64,000 nucleotides of DNA from Acanthacorydalis orientalis (lineage: Eukaryota; Arthropoda; Insecta; Megaloptera; Corydalidae): NCBI GenBank assembly GCA_034766995.1, contig CM068317.1:36532249-36596248 (forward strand), in the 5' to 3' direction. The number at the start of each line of letters is the position of its first letter. The stretch's first letter is position 1. A program made the translations under genes and the position numbers. The notes below the pieces were generated by a model, which did not search any database, had not been told where the DNA came from, and was given only the letters and a program-made list of their open reading frames with translations. This document shows positions 38,166 to 48,010 of this stretch, piece by piece.

Positions 38166-38331
38166 GTATATACACACTTACTCTAAAAGAAAATATAACA
38201 ATTTTTGATTGAATTTCAGTCGTATATTACAAAAACATGGCATTCCTACAGTTCAAAACCTACGTAAAAACAGCTTGAACGAGGAACTGACAATTGTTTC
38301 CCACAGGAAATTTTTGCGTCTAAGGATTTAA
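31025..38331 (+). CDS. Predicted two-exon gene, small basic protein of unknown function
   Basis: Exon 1 coding part is 31025-31101 and exon 2 is 38220-38331, giving 62 codons and a TAA stop (38329-38331). The ATG has a purine at -3 and G at +4, and an in-frame TGA at 31010-31012 fixes it as the first possible start. Exon 1 ends in ATT|GTAAGTATG, a consensus donor; exon 2 begins after ATTGAATTTCAG|TCG. The splice interrupts a Phe codon and keeps the frame. The protein starts MDSMFEGLKNNKISKLALSR, contains RILQKHGIPTVQNLRKNSLN, and ends SHRKFLRLRI. It is Lys/Arg-rich with no signal peptide or membrane segment that I can see. Exon 2 is visibly GC-richer than its flanks. I recognise no family. 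An X-box-like motif 65 bp upstream suggests a ciliary role. Exon 2 also holds a second acceptor-like site (TTGTTTCCCACAG), so other isoforms are possible. Confidence 0.5.
31771..31805. repeat. (TA)n microsatellite
   Basis: TA array with one TCTA interruption. Confidence 0.93.
33319..33597. mobile_element. Foldback-type repeat, copy 8 (both arms)
   Basis: The left arm (33319-33475) runs TTTTACTTGTACAAATAAAT, ATCGAAAATGTTCAATAAAT, GATTGTCGATAATTTTTTAT, GGAATTCGATATCAGTTCC, ATCATCTTCAGAACATAAAT, ATATAGAAAAATCCGGG. The right arm (33466-33597) starts directly at ATGATGACATTTACATAGAA. It then repeats the blocks in reverse order to end AATAATTCATTTGCAAAAGT. The right arm lacks the inner spacer kept by the left, so the junction is asymmetric. 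No coding frame is present. Confidence 0.7.
34330..34700. other. GC-richer island with X-box-like and E-box motifs
   Basis: Within this island GTTACCATGACGAC (34480-34493) fits the degenerate RFX X-box RYYNYYWWRRNRAC, and CACGTGAC occurs at 34583-34590. On the minus strand an ATG at 34422 opens 24 codons up to a donor-like CGACG|GTAAAT (34350/34349), so a small first exon is conceivable. GTTCAAATCC on the same strand resembles a pol III B-box, so a SINE relic is an equally fair reading. Neither is established. Confidence 0.3.
34893..34947. repeat. Compound (TA)n(GA)n microsatellite
   Basis: About 14 TA units followed by about 13 GA units. It abuts the left end of the mariner remnant. Confidence 0.97.
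34948..36040 (-). mobile_element. Decayed mariner (Tc1/mariner) transposon
   Basis: The element surrounds a broken transposase read on the minus strand. Its left limit is taken where sequence typical of a mariner 3' end (AAATGCTCAAAAAACAACAA on the minus strand) meets the GA repeat. Its right limit is approximate. I cannot pair convincing terminal inverted repeats, and no TA target duplication is readable, so one or both ends have probably decayed or been lost. A cut-and-paste DNA transposon inserting at TA is the known behaviour of the family. Confidence 0.7.
35018..35955 (-). pseudogene. Mariner transposase pseudogene
   Basis: N-terminal part (35752-35955): FNLNNSAAETHRLFAKTYGE and VCRDWFRRFKSGDCDVHDKQ, the helix-turn-helix DNA-binding region of mariner transposases. 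Next come in-frame stops, then a WLPHELTEN linker near 35610-35640. Around 35515-35535 RIVTSDKKG marks the first catalytic Asp, where the Trp normal after DEK/DKK is replaced by Gly. Further on are a GVVDYELLKSKETITAEQY block and HDNALPH (second Asp, in another frame). HDNALPH joins almost directly to LAPNEYHLFHSMQHAL, so about 25 residues between the second and third catalytic positions are missing, and the third acidic residue is Glu instead of Asp. The C-terminus decays to IASEIKYFD and a stop at 35018. Several stops and frameshifts make it nonfunctional. About 940 bp remain of the usual ~1040. Confidence 0.88.
36225..36280. repeat. (TA)n/(CATA)n microsatellite
   Basis: CATA units followed by a TA run, near the right flank of the mariner remnant. 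Confidence 0.94.
36489..36514. repeat. (TA)n microsatellite
   Basis: Pure TA array. Confidence 0.92.
36872..36892. repeat. (TA)n microsatellite
   Basis: Short TA array. Confidence 0.9.
38030..38162. repeat. Two (TA)n arrays just upstream of exon 2
   Basis: TA runs at 38030-38052 and 38105-38162. The second ends 57 bp before the exon 2 acceptor of the predicted gene. Confidence 0.95.
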
Positions 38332-38364
38332 AAACCCTATAATTGAAGTAAACAATAACATTGT

Positions 38365-38412
38365 AATATATATATATATACGTATATATATATATATATA
38401 TACTTATGTATA

Positions 38413-38445
<33 letters not shown>

Positions 38446-38460
38446 ATACATATATGTATG
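38365..38460. repeat. (TA)n microsatellite block in the putative 3' UTR
   Basis: Several TA runs with CG, CTTATG and TTTATATT interruptions. It begins 34 bp after the predicted stop codon. Confidence 0.95.
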
Positions 38461-38531
38461 CGCATCAAATATTCTTTTACTCTTATTTAAAATTTGAAAA
38501 CTGATAAAATTAAAATATTTATTTAAATGGA

Positions 38532-38537
38532 AATAAA
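38532..38537 (+). promoter_or_regulatory. Candidate poly(A) signal AATAAA
   Basis: First AATAAA after the stop of the predicted two-exon gene, 200 bp downstream. AATAAA is frequent in AT-rich DNA, so this is only positional support. Confidence 0.25.
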
Positions 38538-38774
38538 AATGATCACAAATATGTTTCTTCAATTGATTTTTTTTTATTTTTGTAATGATTAGCTTTTCTT
38601 AAGGTTCCTCAAAATGAATAAATACTATTGTGTTCAAACCTGACATGAAATAAAAATTGTTTAGTAATTACAATTAGATATAAATGATGAGAATAGCAAA
38701 TTCGGTGATAGGGAATCCAAACGACCAAATAATTTGTTTTCTCTTAATACCTCTCTATACATAAGGATTTAATT

Positions 38775-39254
38775 CGTGTATAAATTAATTCTGTGCTTCT
38801 TTTATAGAATATGAATGTTTACAGAAAAATGGGATAGATTTCAATACTCAAAATATACCTCATTATTTTATATAACTTTGCTCCATATGATGGATAATTG
38901 ATGTATACCTTTCGATAAAAGTATGACATTTTTGAGTCAATGAAGTATTAAGTAAGCATTTTGGATTTCTTCCACTGTTTTGGCATTTTTTCCGTATTAA
39001 ATATGTCCCAAGACTTTAGCCCAAAGCTGACCATATCATTTCCGCGACTTCGATTGCATTTTCTTCAACTGGAATGCGAAAAGTATGCTGTGCCTAATAT
39101 GCTAGTTTTTGGACGCCATCGTGTTCAGTGTTGTTTTATGAGGTTAAATCAACTGATTATCCAAGATATGCAATGTTTAGTTGGCACTTGAAAATCCTCG
39201 AAAGACGAGAAATATTTTAATTTAAAACAGAATTATGATCGATTTAATTTAAAG
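38775..39254 (-). mobile_element. Mariner-like transposon remnant, copy 2
   Basis: Same orientation as and colinear with 10001-10479. It shares TTTTATAGAATATGAATG near the left end, ATTTCCGCGAC, TTTTCTTCAACTGGAATGCG and ACGCCATCGTGTTCAGTG blocks, and ATTATGATCGATTTAATTTA at the right end. On the minus strand the C-terminal transposase motif is present but frameshifted and eroded. On both copies the minus strand carries an ATG (CACGATGG) at the right end, so this may be a 5'-3' fused deletion derivative. The plus-strand frame at 38961-39191 is antisense noise. Confidence 0.6.
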
Positions 39255-39263
39255 GTACCGAAC

Positions 39264-39315
<52 letters not shown>
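39264..39315. repeat. Compound (TA)n(GA)n microsatellite
   Basis: About 12 TA units followed by about 14 GA units, ten bases right of the mariner-like remnant. Confidence 0.97.
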
Positions 39316-39320
<5 letters not shown>

Positions 39321-39697
39321 TTCCTTCTATACACAATAACATCTATAAAAAATTGATAATTTTTATATAAATTATGATAATAATATATATAAAAATTGTC
39401 ATCTTTTTAAAGTTTTCAAATTTGTGTTTAAAGTATGATCATTTATTCTTTAAGATTAATTATTAAAATACACAAATTTTCTTATTTTTACATATAATTT
39501 TACTTATATTATTATATAATTATTTTACTAATATAAAAGTTCATGTGGATTATCTGTACACAATATAACAGAAAGTGTATATATTATGAAAACTTGGGTT
39601 CAATTTTATTTAAATATCTTATTTCAAAAAAAAATTAACTTTTAAATTAACATACTTCATAGATGTGCTTTATAAATTTAATTTATTTATTGTATGT

Positions 39698-39830
39698 ACC
39701 TTAGCTCTCTAAGGATGATAGAGTCGCCATAGTAATTTATAACATTCAAAAATGATTTATTTGATATTTTAATCAAAAAAATATATGTGTAATAGTGTGA
39801 GGAAAATTTATTTGTGAAAGTACAATTACT
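39698..39830 (-). mobile_element. Foldback-type repeat, copy 9 (B arm)
   Basis: Inner end CTCTCTAAGGATGATAGAGT, then AACATTCAAAAATGATTTAT, TTTTAATCAAAAAAATATAT, AGTGTGAGGAAAATTTATTT, and outer end GTGAAAGTAC. Core positions are more diverged than in copies 6 and 8, but the order and outer end are intact. Confidence 0.6.
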
Positions 39831-42403
39831 TATTTAGGACAAATGTTCTTGTGTTGTAATTCCCGCAATATAGTTTAATAAGTATTTAATGTGTTTATTT
39901 GAAATAAAAAAAATCCTAATTAGGAATGATTTATATTAAATCTTTTATTATTACTCATTTCTTTTTAAATCTAATGTATTTAAATAGTTGAGTATTTTCT
40001 TGATATTTTTGTAATATTGTATTAATATAAAACATTATATTAGAATTATTAAAATAAAATTAATATTTAATTACTAATCAAAAAATAATCAACGCAAAAA
40101 AAAGAAAATATTTAATTTTAAATATTAAAAGTCACATAAAACCAAATCTCTGTTATAATACTTAGAGATCGTATTTATTTATCTATTCGCATTGATTACT
40201 ACAAAATAACATTTAATATCTACATCTACATTAACATTCAATTTTAACATAAAGTCTAAATTGGCACTGGTAGTCAATTTCACAAAAAAATATTATAACG
40301 AATGTTTACCATACAGTGTTGCTTGTTTTGTATTGATTTTTTAGTTGTTAGATAAATTTATTTACGCGTTAATAATTAATAGTAATATTTGTTAATTGTT
40401 GTTAATAAAACTGTTGTTAATTATAGAGAAAACATTAGCTTTACAGTAAATTTCAATAAAAAAAATATGAATAATTAGCAGCATATCTAGTTATTAGTAC
40501 GTTTCGCTGTAGTAAGTTTTTTTATGAAACCTAGGTGTAACTGTAATTAATGATGAAAGGTTCCATTTGCGAGTAATTCTATATAATTAGGTTAAATATA
40601 CTTCAAACTATAATTTTGTAACAAAGCATACATAATTTAGTTTCGTCCCACGTGACTATTTCGCCTGAGGGTGGGCGCCTTTAAATTCAACTCCTCAAAC
40701 AATAGCTTAGATATATAATACGGAAGTAAAAGTTTCATAACAAGTTACTATGATATCAGACGTTTGTAGCATTTAATTTTCAAATTTCGGTAAAGTTAAG
40801 GGTTCTGTAAAATGAATAGTAGAACAATTGTCAAGTGCTTTTAAACCATGTTGTTGTACAAAACATCTGGGGATCACTAACAAGTAATGTCGGTGTGTGT
40901 TTATTAAATGACCTCCGGTTTAATTTATATAATAAACGTACAAACTGAACCGATGTTCTCGCGGACTGTTTTTCACATTTGTTTTCGAAATTGCTTCCGT
41001 TTTTGTATATCTGTGTTTCGTAAATTCGTAATGTTAAATGAAGTATTTTTTTTTGTAAAGTATTTCAGTAATTACGCTTTGTTATGCTTTAGGATTGTTG
41101 GAATTGTATAAATAAATTGGAATTATTTTCCAGAAAATTAGGTACTCATTTTTATTAAGGAGTTTGAAGTTTCAACGAAATATTGTTAATTTATGAAATA
41201 TTATAGTTATTTAATTTTGATATTGATAAATAAGGATTTAAAATATGTCAGTAACATTGCTGAATATTAATTATGAAACAGTTTATATAACTTTTCATAT
41301 TTTAATTTACAAAATAAACAATAAATATATTATGTATTTGATAACTTTTATAATTTAAAATTTTATTTAAAGTGTTTAGAACATTTTTTAATTTTTTACA
41401 AAATGTAAACATTTATATTAAATACTACAAAATTTAAAAAGATCTTCTCTAAAGATTCAAGTCTATATCTAAGAGTATTTTTATATTCTTTTATAAATTT
41501 CATATATTTGATTTAATGACGAGTTTCTTTTAATAAATGTATAACAAAAGTAATAGATCACCTCTTTTTTTAAATATATACCAATATTATTAAATTGCAA
41601 CCAAAATAAATTAACTAACTAAATATGTGTACAAATATAAAATTGTTTCCTGTAATAGATATACCTAATGATACGTTTTATTACAAGTTTGGTGATTATG
41701 TTTATCATAATATTATTCTAGTGTATAAAACAGTTTTCACCGTAATAAAATAGAATCAAAACAATGTATTTACTCGACACCCACACAGGTAATATATATT
41801 TTGATTAACGGCAATTAACGTCGCTTGCAAAACTCTGTAAATAATCAAAATGTAAAATCACTAAACATAAACCAAATGTACAACCAAATATTTTAAATCT
41901 GCAATGAAATTTAATCTCAAATATAAAACTGTTTTATTTAAAAAATAAAATTATGAATATCTATGATAAATGTAATTTTTATCTATTATATTATTATATC
42001 ATTTTTATAGAACAAATTATATTTTATGTAAGTGATATTACTTATTAAAAAAAATTTAAATTTAAAAAACACATGTAAATAATTCTTTTTTATCAGGATT
42101 AAATAATACATTTTAAAATATATATTAAGTTATACCATTCCTCTATATCTTCACTGTTTAACATCAGAGAATTTTCTTATTTTAAAAGCACTTTTATTTC
42201 GTCTCTTTTACAAATCTTACATATACTCGTATTCAAATTTAATCTTTTTTTCTAAAAGGTATTTTTACTTTCTTGAAAAGATTATCTTATTTGTGATCTT
42301 TAATTCAATGCATTATTATTATCTATGTTTATTTTGCTACCAACTTAGCTAAAGGTTTATTATATGTTTATATTAATAAGAAATATTTATATGTATTATT
42401 TTG

Positions 42404-42453
<50 letters not shown>

Positions 42454-44439
42454 AATTTATATTTAAATTAATCTAAGTAATACTGAAAGTTTCGTACTTA
42501 TGTTAATAATAATACTGAATAGTTTAAAATAAAATAATTTTGTTTATTTCGATAATTGAGATAAGTTTATAAACTTTATTATTTTATAGTTATTTAAAAG
42601 ATCTATAACTTTCTTGAACAGTTCATTAATAAAAGAGTAAATTATTGCCAAATAGAAATCTAAATAAATTAGAAACATTATTTTAGTCTAATTTTTAAAT
42701 GAAATAATATTTTTTTAAGTAAATAACAGTAAATAATCAAACGTATTATTTTCAATTATAAACTAAACCTATTTTAACACTTTTCAATTTATTTCGATAA
42801 TTGTCATTAAAATGCTTTTTTTCTTTTTTTATATTCATAGAACTTATAATATTAATAAATACGACTAATTAAAATCCTTTCGGCCATGGTTCTTGATTTT
42901 ATATTTTCCAGAATTAGTTTCGGTTTTCGTCTTCAACAGGCAGGTTGTTTGAACTAAATTTAAAGCTAAACAAGTTCAGATACTCTTTCTGAGACAAAGG
43001 AACTCAATAATATTTGTTTCAAAAAATGTACATAACTCTGACCAGTGGGCACAAAAATAGATAAGACAACAATATTAATAAATATTTTCAAATATCGTAA
43101 TTAAATAATTATTATGTCGAGTTAAATAAAATAAATAATGGAGGGATTAAGCAGTGCTTCTTAACGTTTCTTTTCATTTTGAGGTAAATAATCATTTTAT
43201 ATCAGTTTGATTCATACAAATATTACATTTTCTTTAGTTGAAGTGTAACATAAATCTTAATAGAAATGATATTAAGAGAATCATAAGAGAAAAACTTATG
43301 AATTAATTTTAGTAAAATATGAATTAAAAATTTAATTATGCGTATTCGTTCATGTAGCAGATCTAAAATAGAAAATTACATAATTCCGGAACAGTGTTTT
43401 CATATTATTTAATCGCTTTATTTGTATAAAAGACAATTTTAACTCGAAAATTTCAAATTTAATTTTTTTTATTTTCTCTTCAGTTTCTCATTTATTGCAT
43501 TCATTATTCTCTTATGACACTTTTTAGTTTTAAAAATTAAAATGAATGAAATTTATTAGTTAATTAAATTCGTACAAATTGAATATATTTCTTCTGTCAT
43601 GAACAAGTGTCTCATATATATACATAAATTTATTATAGTAATCAATAAATAATTTAACATAGAAAATCTAAAGAATGAAAATATTAAAAAAATATACAGA
43701 TAAATTAAGGTATATGAACTAATTTTCTGCATTCCAGGTAGATTATCTTCATTATTAAAAAAGATTATGAATACGTTTCATTATAAAATGAGTAACACAT
43801 ATTATAACTAAGAAGTCTAACTATATTTTAGTGCTTTTTCGCTTAATAACAAGAATTTAAAATTTTAATCATATTTACATTGTCATGAGACCGAATTTAT
43901 ATAATATTTCATTGGTAATCTTTTTTTATTAAGAAAATTTATATGAATTAATTAGTAAACGTTATTTTGTCAAAGTTTGAGAAGAAATAAATTATTATAA
44001 TATTTGTTATTGAATACAAGAACTGATTCACTATAAAGATTAATATCTTGTTTAGTAGAATACCTTCTCTATCGTCTATTAGTATATTCGACAATGTATT
44101 TTATTGGGAACAAATAATATTTTCTTTAGTGTATAGTTCTTGAAGTATGTAAACAATTGATATTTAACTAACTAGTATGTTTTAGTTTCACGTGAAGAAT
44201 ACTGAATATAATTAACAGAATGTTATGTTCCATCTTTAGTACACATGAAAAGTCTATATAATTTTCAATTAAACGTACAACTTAAAACAACAAGCGTTTA
44301 CGCAATCAGAGCTTTCGTAAAATTCTTATCTTGTTTTAATTATCATTTCAACAGTACACCTGTATACAATTTAATAATTCGACCGTGAAATCAAATAATA
44401 AACGAGACCCCCATGTTCACAAAAAGTCATTTGAATAAA
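39831..44439. other. AT-rich gene-free stretch
   Basis: No exon is recognised. A small GC-richer patch at about 40640-40690 carries CACGTGAC (40649) and GCCTGAGGGTGGGC. The 67-codon frame at 40908-41111 has no domain. A CAG|GTAATA word at 41786-41794 resembles a splice junction but lacks a pyrimidine tract. Confidence 0.55.
42406..42451. repeat. (TA)n microsatellite
   Basis: About 22 TA units. Confidence 0.96.
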
Positions 44440-44860
44440 GACAACAACGGTACCGATATAAGCCTATGGTAGCGATACAAGGGGGGTATAATATAAATAC
44501 GCCTGTCATTGTTCTACCGATCTCGTTCGCCATATGCTATACGAAACGTTCCGCATTATCAGCACTTGTCGCCTATAGAACGGCATGCTTGGCGTTCTTT
44601 GCCGGTAATAAAGAACCCACGTTGACGGGGCATGCGAATGGCGTAGCGATATTATTTGACAAGGAGTTTCCCATCTAGTTGTACGGGCCGACGGGGCCGC
44701 CTTACCACCACTATCATGTTTACCCTTGGCCGGAAACTTGAAAGCACATTCCCGTGTATACTCTTCTTCCATAGTTCTTCTCCACCGTGCTGCTCTCCTT
44801 TCAACGTACGCACACATATGTACACACACGTCCACATGCCGAATCTATGTAAAGACTGAT
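44440..44860. other. Largest GC-rich island, possible promoter or cryptic exon
   Basis: About 400 bp with near-balanced base composition inside strongly AT-rich flanks, rich in CpG words (ACGGGCCGACGGGGCCGCC at about 44682-44701). A GGGGGGTATAATATAAATAC segment (44481-44500) is TATA-like, with the island downstream of it on the plus strand. Open frames of 60-110 codons exist on both strands (44466-44678 and 44656-44859 plus; 44506-44835 minus). They overlap each other, have no recognised domain and no clear splice pair, so none is called a gene. A promoter with noncoding first exon, a conserved regulatory element or a decayed mobile element remain possible. Confidence 0.4.
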
Positions 44861-45539
44861 TGTATTCATGATAAATACGGTTTCTTTGGGTTCTAAGAAT
44901 ATGTTAACCCGCTTTAAACGAATAAATCGAAAGACTAAATGGAATGTGATTGACTTGTATTCAGAAAGAAAAAGAAAATGTTATTGATTGAATAATAAAA
45001 TAAGATATCAGAGTTTATAAAAAATCATTGACCATTTTTACTTTTGTTAGGAAAGAAAAGATATCAAATAAAGAGAAAAAAATTTTTATGCAATTTTGGC
45101 TATTGAATTAAGACTTTTTATACAATAATAAAAAAATAATACGATAATTTTTTGAAAAGTATCAGTCTCTCAAAGTATCACCATACTTATTATAATATTT
45201 ATATGTTTTCAATCTAAACAACTTTTCTCACTTGTGATATTACTTAAAAAATACCTCAAATTAAACAGTATAATATACTGAACGTAATGAAAAATATTTA
45301 TTATAAAAAAAAATAAATTTACAAAAGACACACACGGAATTAAAGTAATATCTTTTATATTTTATATTTTTTATTCGCATAAAATCTTTTTTCATAAAAT
45401 AAATTTAACACATAATGTGTTTCTTGAAAAAGCGGAATTAAACCGTATAAATTCTTTTAATGTCGTACTTCGTTTAGATAACAAAATATGTACATTTTAC
45501 ATTTTAATTTGTATGAAAATGTTTTTAATTTATATTTAT

Positions 45540-45548
45540 TATATATAT

Positions 45549-45583
<35 letters not shown>
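45540..45583. repeat. Compound (TA)n(GA)n microsatellite
   Basis: TA run passing into (GA)n. Confidence 0.96.
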
Positions 45584-45756
45584 TTGTATGGTTAATGCAC
45601 GAATTTCTTTAGAATGAATATAAAGAAATTAAGGTTAACCTTTAATAAATAAATATTGAATTAAAATATCTCTGTACAAAATGTAATATTATAAATTTAT
45701 TAAAAATAAAAATACTCTGCACTTTGAAAAATTATAAGAAATTGATACTATGTAAT

Positions 45757-45758
<2 letters not shown>

Positions 45759-45792
<34 letters not shown>
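45759..45792. repeat. (TA)n microsatellite
   Basis: Pure TA array. Confidence 0.94.
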
Positions 45793-45796
<4 letters not shown>

Positions 45797-46190
45797 TTTA
45801 AGAATTATACATTTTTATAGCATTACATATAAATTTTATAATATTTTATACATCGTTATTATTCTGTTTTATATGAAAAAAAATTGCATTTATAAGGAGA
45901 CAGTATCTAAAAATATACGAAAAAATATAAATGTAATAATGATTTTGTAAGGGAAGATAATTTTAATCTTCTATTCATATGCGAATATAATAAGAGTATG
46001 TCGACAAAATTGAGGCAATTTATAAAAAGAAAATACTGTGACAACGTGAATTATGATTTTAATTTCTTATGCATGTTAAATAAATTTTGTAAAAAAAATA
46101 TATGAAATATAATCTGTATTTTCTATTACTTGTTAGCTAATATTAAAATAAAATTTGTGATCTTTTTAATTTTGAAATATTTATTTCGAA

Positions 46191-46193
<3 letters not shown>

Positions 46194-46243
<50 letters not shown>
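46194..46243. repeat. (TA)n microsatellite
   Basis: About 24 TA units, mirrored by TTTAATAT and ATATTTAA at its ends. Confidence 0.96.
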
Positions 46244-46245
<2 letters not shown>

Positions 46246-46734
46246 ATGAAGTCTAACTAACCATTAATATTTATTATAATAATATTTCAGGTAAATAAAA
46301 CAATAGAATCAAAATTATTTAAAATATTTGTTTGTTAATTCAAACCAATCGATTGTTAGTCCAATTATATATTGCGGTAAATCATCCTCAAACGAAATCC
46401 GTTGGGAAATTACTCTATTGCTAATGTTTCGAATCTCTTATGGGATTTAATATATGTGTGAAATCTGCTCTATATCATTAATTCTGTCCAAAACACAGTT
46501 GTAGTTCAAAATAAAAATCGATTTCCATTAAGACCATTTTTAAAATAATATTTGGAAATGTTTTATTGAAAAAACTCTGCTTATTTACTTTATATAAAAA
46601 TGTGATAGTTTAAACTAAGTATTATTCGCTAAATAGAAATTTAAATATTTATTTAAAAAATCTTATCACATTTAACACTAATTTTCTTAAATCAATTCAA
46701 TCAACACAACATATTTATAACCGTGAATAAATTC

Positions 46735-46912
46735 GCTTTCACAAACGAATCACTTTTTCACTAAACAAACCACTATACATTTTTCTGGTCAAAAATCAGT
46801 ATTGATTATTTTTGATTGATGATAACGCATTTCTGTGACGATTCCCATATCTCTGAGACCAAGACACAGAAAAGTATTGTTCGAAGTTAAAAATTCATTT
46901 ATGAAAGTACTC
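46735..46912. mobile_element. Foldback-type repeat, copy 10 (A arm plus remnant of outer B end)
   Basis: The A arm reads GCTTTCACAAACGAATCAC, TTTTTCACTAAACAAACCAC, GGTCAAAAATCAGTATTGAT, TATTTTTGATTGATGATAAC, GCATTTCTGTGACGATTCCC, ATATCTCTGAGACC. Thirty bases later, AAATTCATTTATGAAAGTAC is the outer end of a B arm. The middle of the second arm is gone, so this looks like an internal deletion of a two-armed copy. Confidence 0.6.
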
Positions 46913-47556
46913 TGATCATTTTATACAAATTGTTTTCATACATATCTAATATTCAATTTTAATCAAAATTATTTTGCATTTTTATTTATTCAGATATATT
47001 TATTCTCTCTAATTTATTATTTTTTGAAAATTCGTATCCATTGAACCACCGACTCTCTCTCTAATGTTGAACTAGAAAAACGGGAAGATTATAAAAATAT
47101 CGATTAAAAAAAATTATAAATTCGTTGAAAATAATAAAAATTAATTTATTCACACGAAAGAACATATATAGATGAATGTAATAGAAATGTTAAGTTTCGT
47201 CATGCCATAAAGAAATATTTTAGCATAATTTTGAATGTTTTGAAGCAGTTAAATTTTAGATATATATTTTTATTAACATCCCAATTAAAGATTATATAAT
47301 AATATTAATAATAACACCTATATTCATGTATGTTTTAGGAGAGTATCACTTGCATCTACTTTTCAATATTTCAATAAATGTCCTGCAGGACCACATAAAT
47401 TACATTAAATTAAATCTTCATAAATAAACAAATTCTATTTTCAAGGAACAATACAATTATAGAAAAATTACATTTTTCTATGAATTTTGTGCAATTTTTA
47501 CAGTTATCTTACGAAACATCTGTGTTCTACAACATTAATTAAAATTTTGTATCTTG

Positions 47557-47596
<40 letters not shown>
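47557..47596. repeat. (TA)n microsatellite
   Basis: About 19 TA units. Confidence 0.95.
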
Positions 47597-47600
<4 letters not shown>

Positions 47601-47699
47601 ATAAATGCAAAAACATCAATAAACAACTGCACTATATTGAAAGAAATATAACTGCACTGCACTTAAGTTTTAATAAAATCAGTAGAGAAAAACTCCATT

Positions 47700-48010
47700 T
47701 AAAATTGTCTTTTTACCCGCGTAACATGCACATTTTTCCGTCACATCGCAAATATTAATTTATGCGCTTAACCTGTGACCTAGTAATTTTCAAGCACGCT
47801 CAAAATACACGAGAATATGCGACTGCGAATATATGCATTTGAGGGCAAGTATAGAAGAACAGTAGATCAGACGATCGTTACTATAGTAACGAGTCAAGAA
47901 GACGGGGCAAATACGTGAGTGCTTTTTAGATCAGTTGAATTATTATGTAAACAATGTTACGGTCACAAGGACAAACTTAAATTTTTATTCCGGTGACATC
48001 GATTGAGCTA
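47700..48010. promoter_or_regulatory. GC-richer island with perfect 14-bp X-box-like palindrome
   Basis: GTTACTATAGTAAC at 47877-47890 is a perfect palindrome fitting the RFX X-box consensus RYYNYYWWRRNRAC. The surrounding 250 bp is GC-richer than its flanks (ACCCGCGTAAC, GACGGGGCAAATACG). No adjacent coding exon is convincing on either strand. Motif matches to this degenerate consensus are expected a few times by chance in 64 kb. Confidence 0.3.

Larger units (their letters stand above)
31102..38219 (+). other. Intron of the predicted gene, carrying several repeats
   Basis: GT (31102) to AG (38219), 7118 bp. It contains TA arrays, a foldback element (33319-33597), a GC-richer island (34330-34700), the mariner pseudogene on the opposite strand (about 34948-36040) and otherwise AT-rich filler. 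If the gene model is right, the mariner lies antisense within its intron. Confidence 0.45.
44861..46734. other. AT-rich gene-free stretch
   Basis: Only microsatellites are seen. TATTTCAG|GTAAAT at 46284-46296 resembles a back-to-back acceptor and donor, but the pyrimidine tract is poor. Frames at 45417 and 45756 include Tyr-Ile repeats. Confidence 0.55.

Noticed and set aside
41781..41794. CACAG|GTAATA resembling a recursive splice junction
   Set aside because: No pyrimidine tract, and the donor deviates from GTAAGT.
44466..44859. Overlapping frames on both strands in the GC-rich island
   Set aside because: They overlap on opposite strands, which is expected when stops are rare in GC-richer DNA. 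No recognisable domain.
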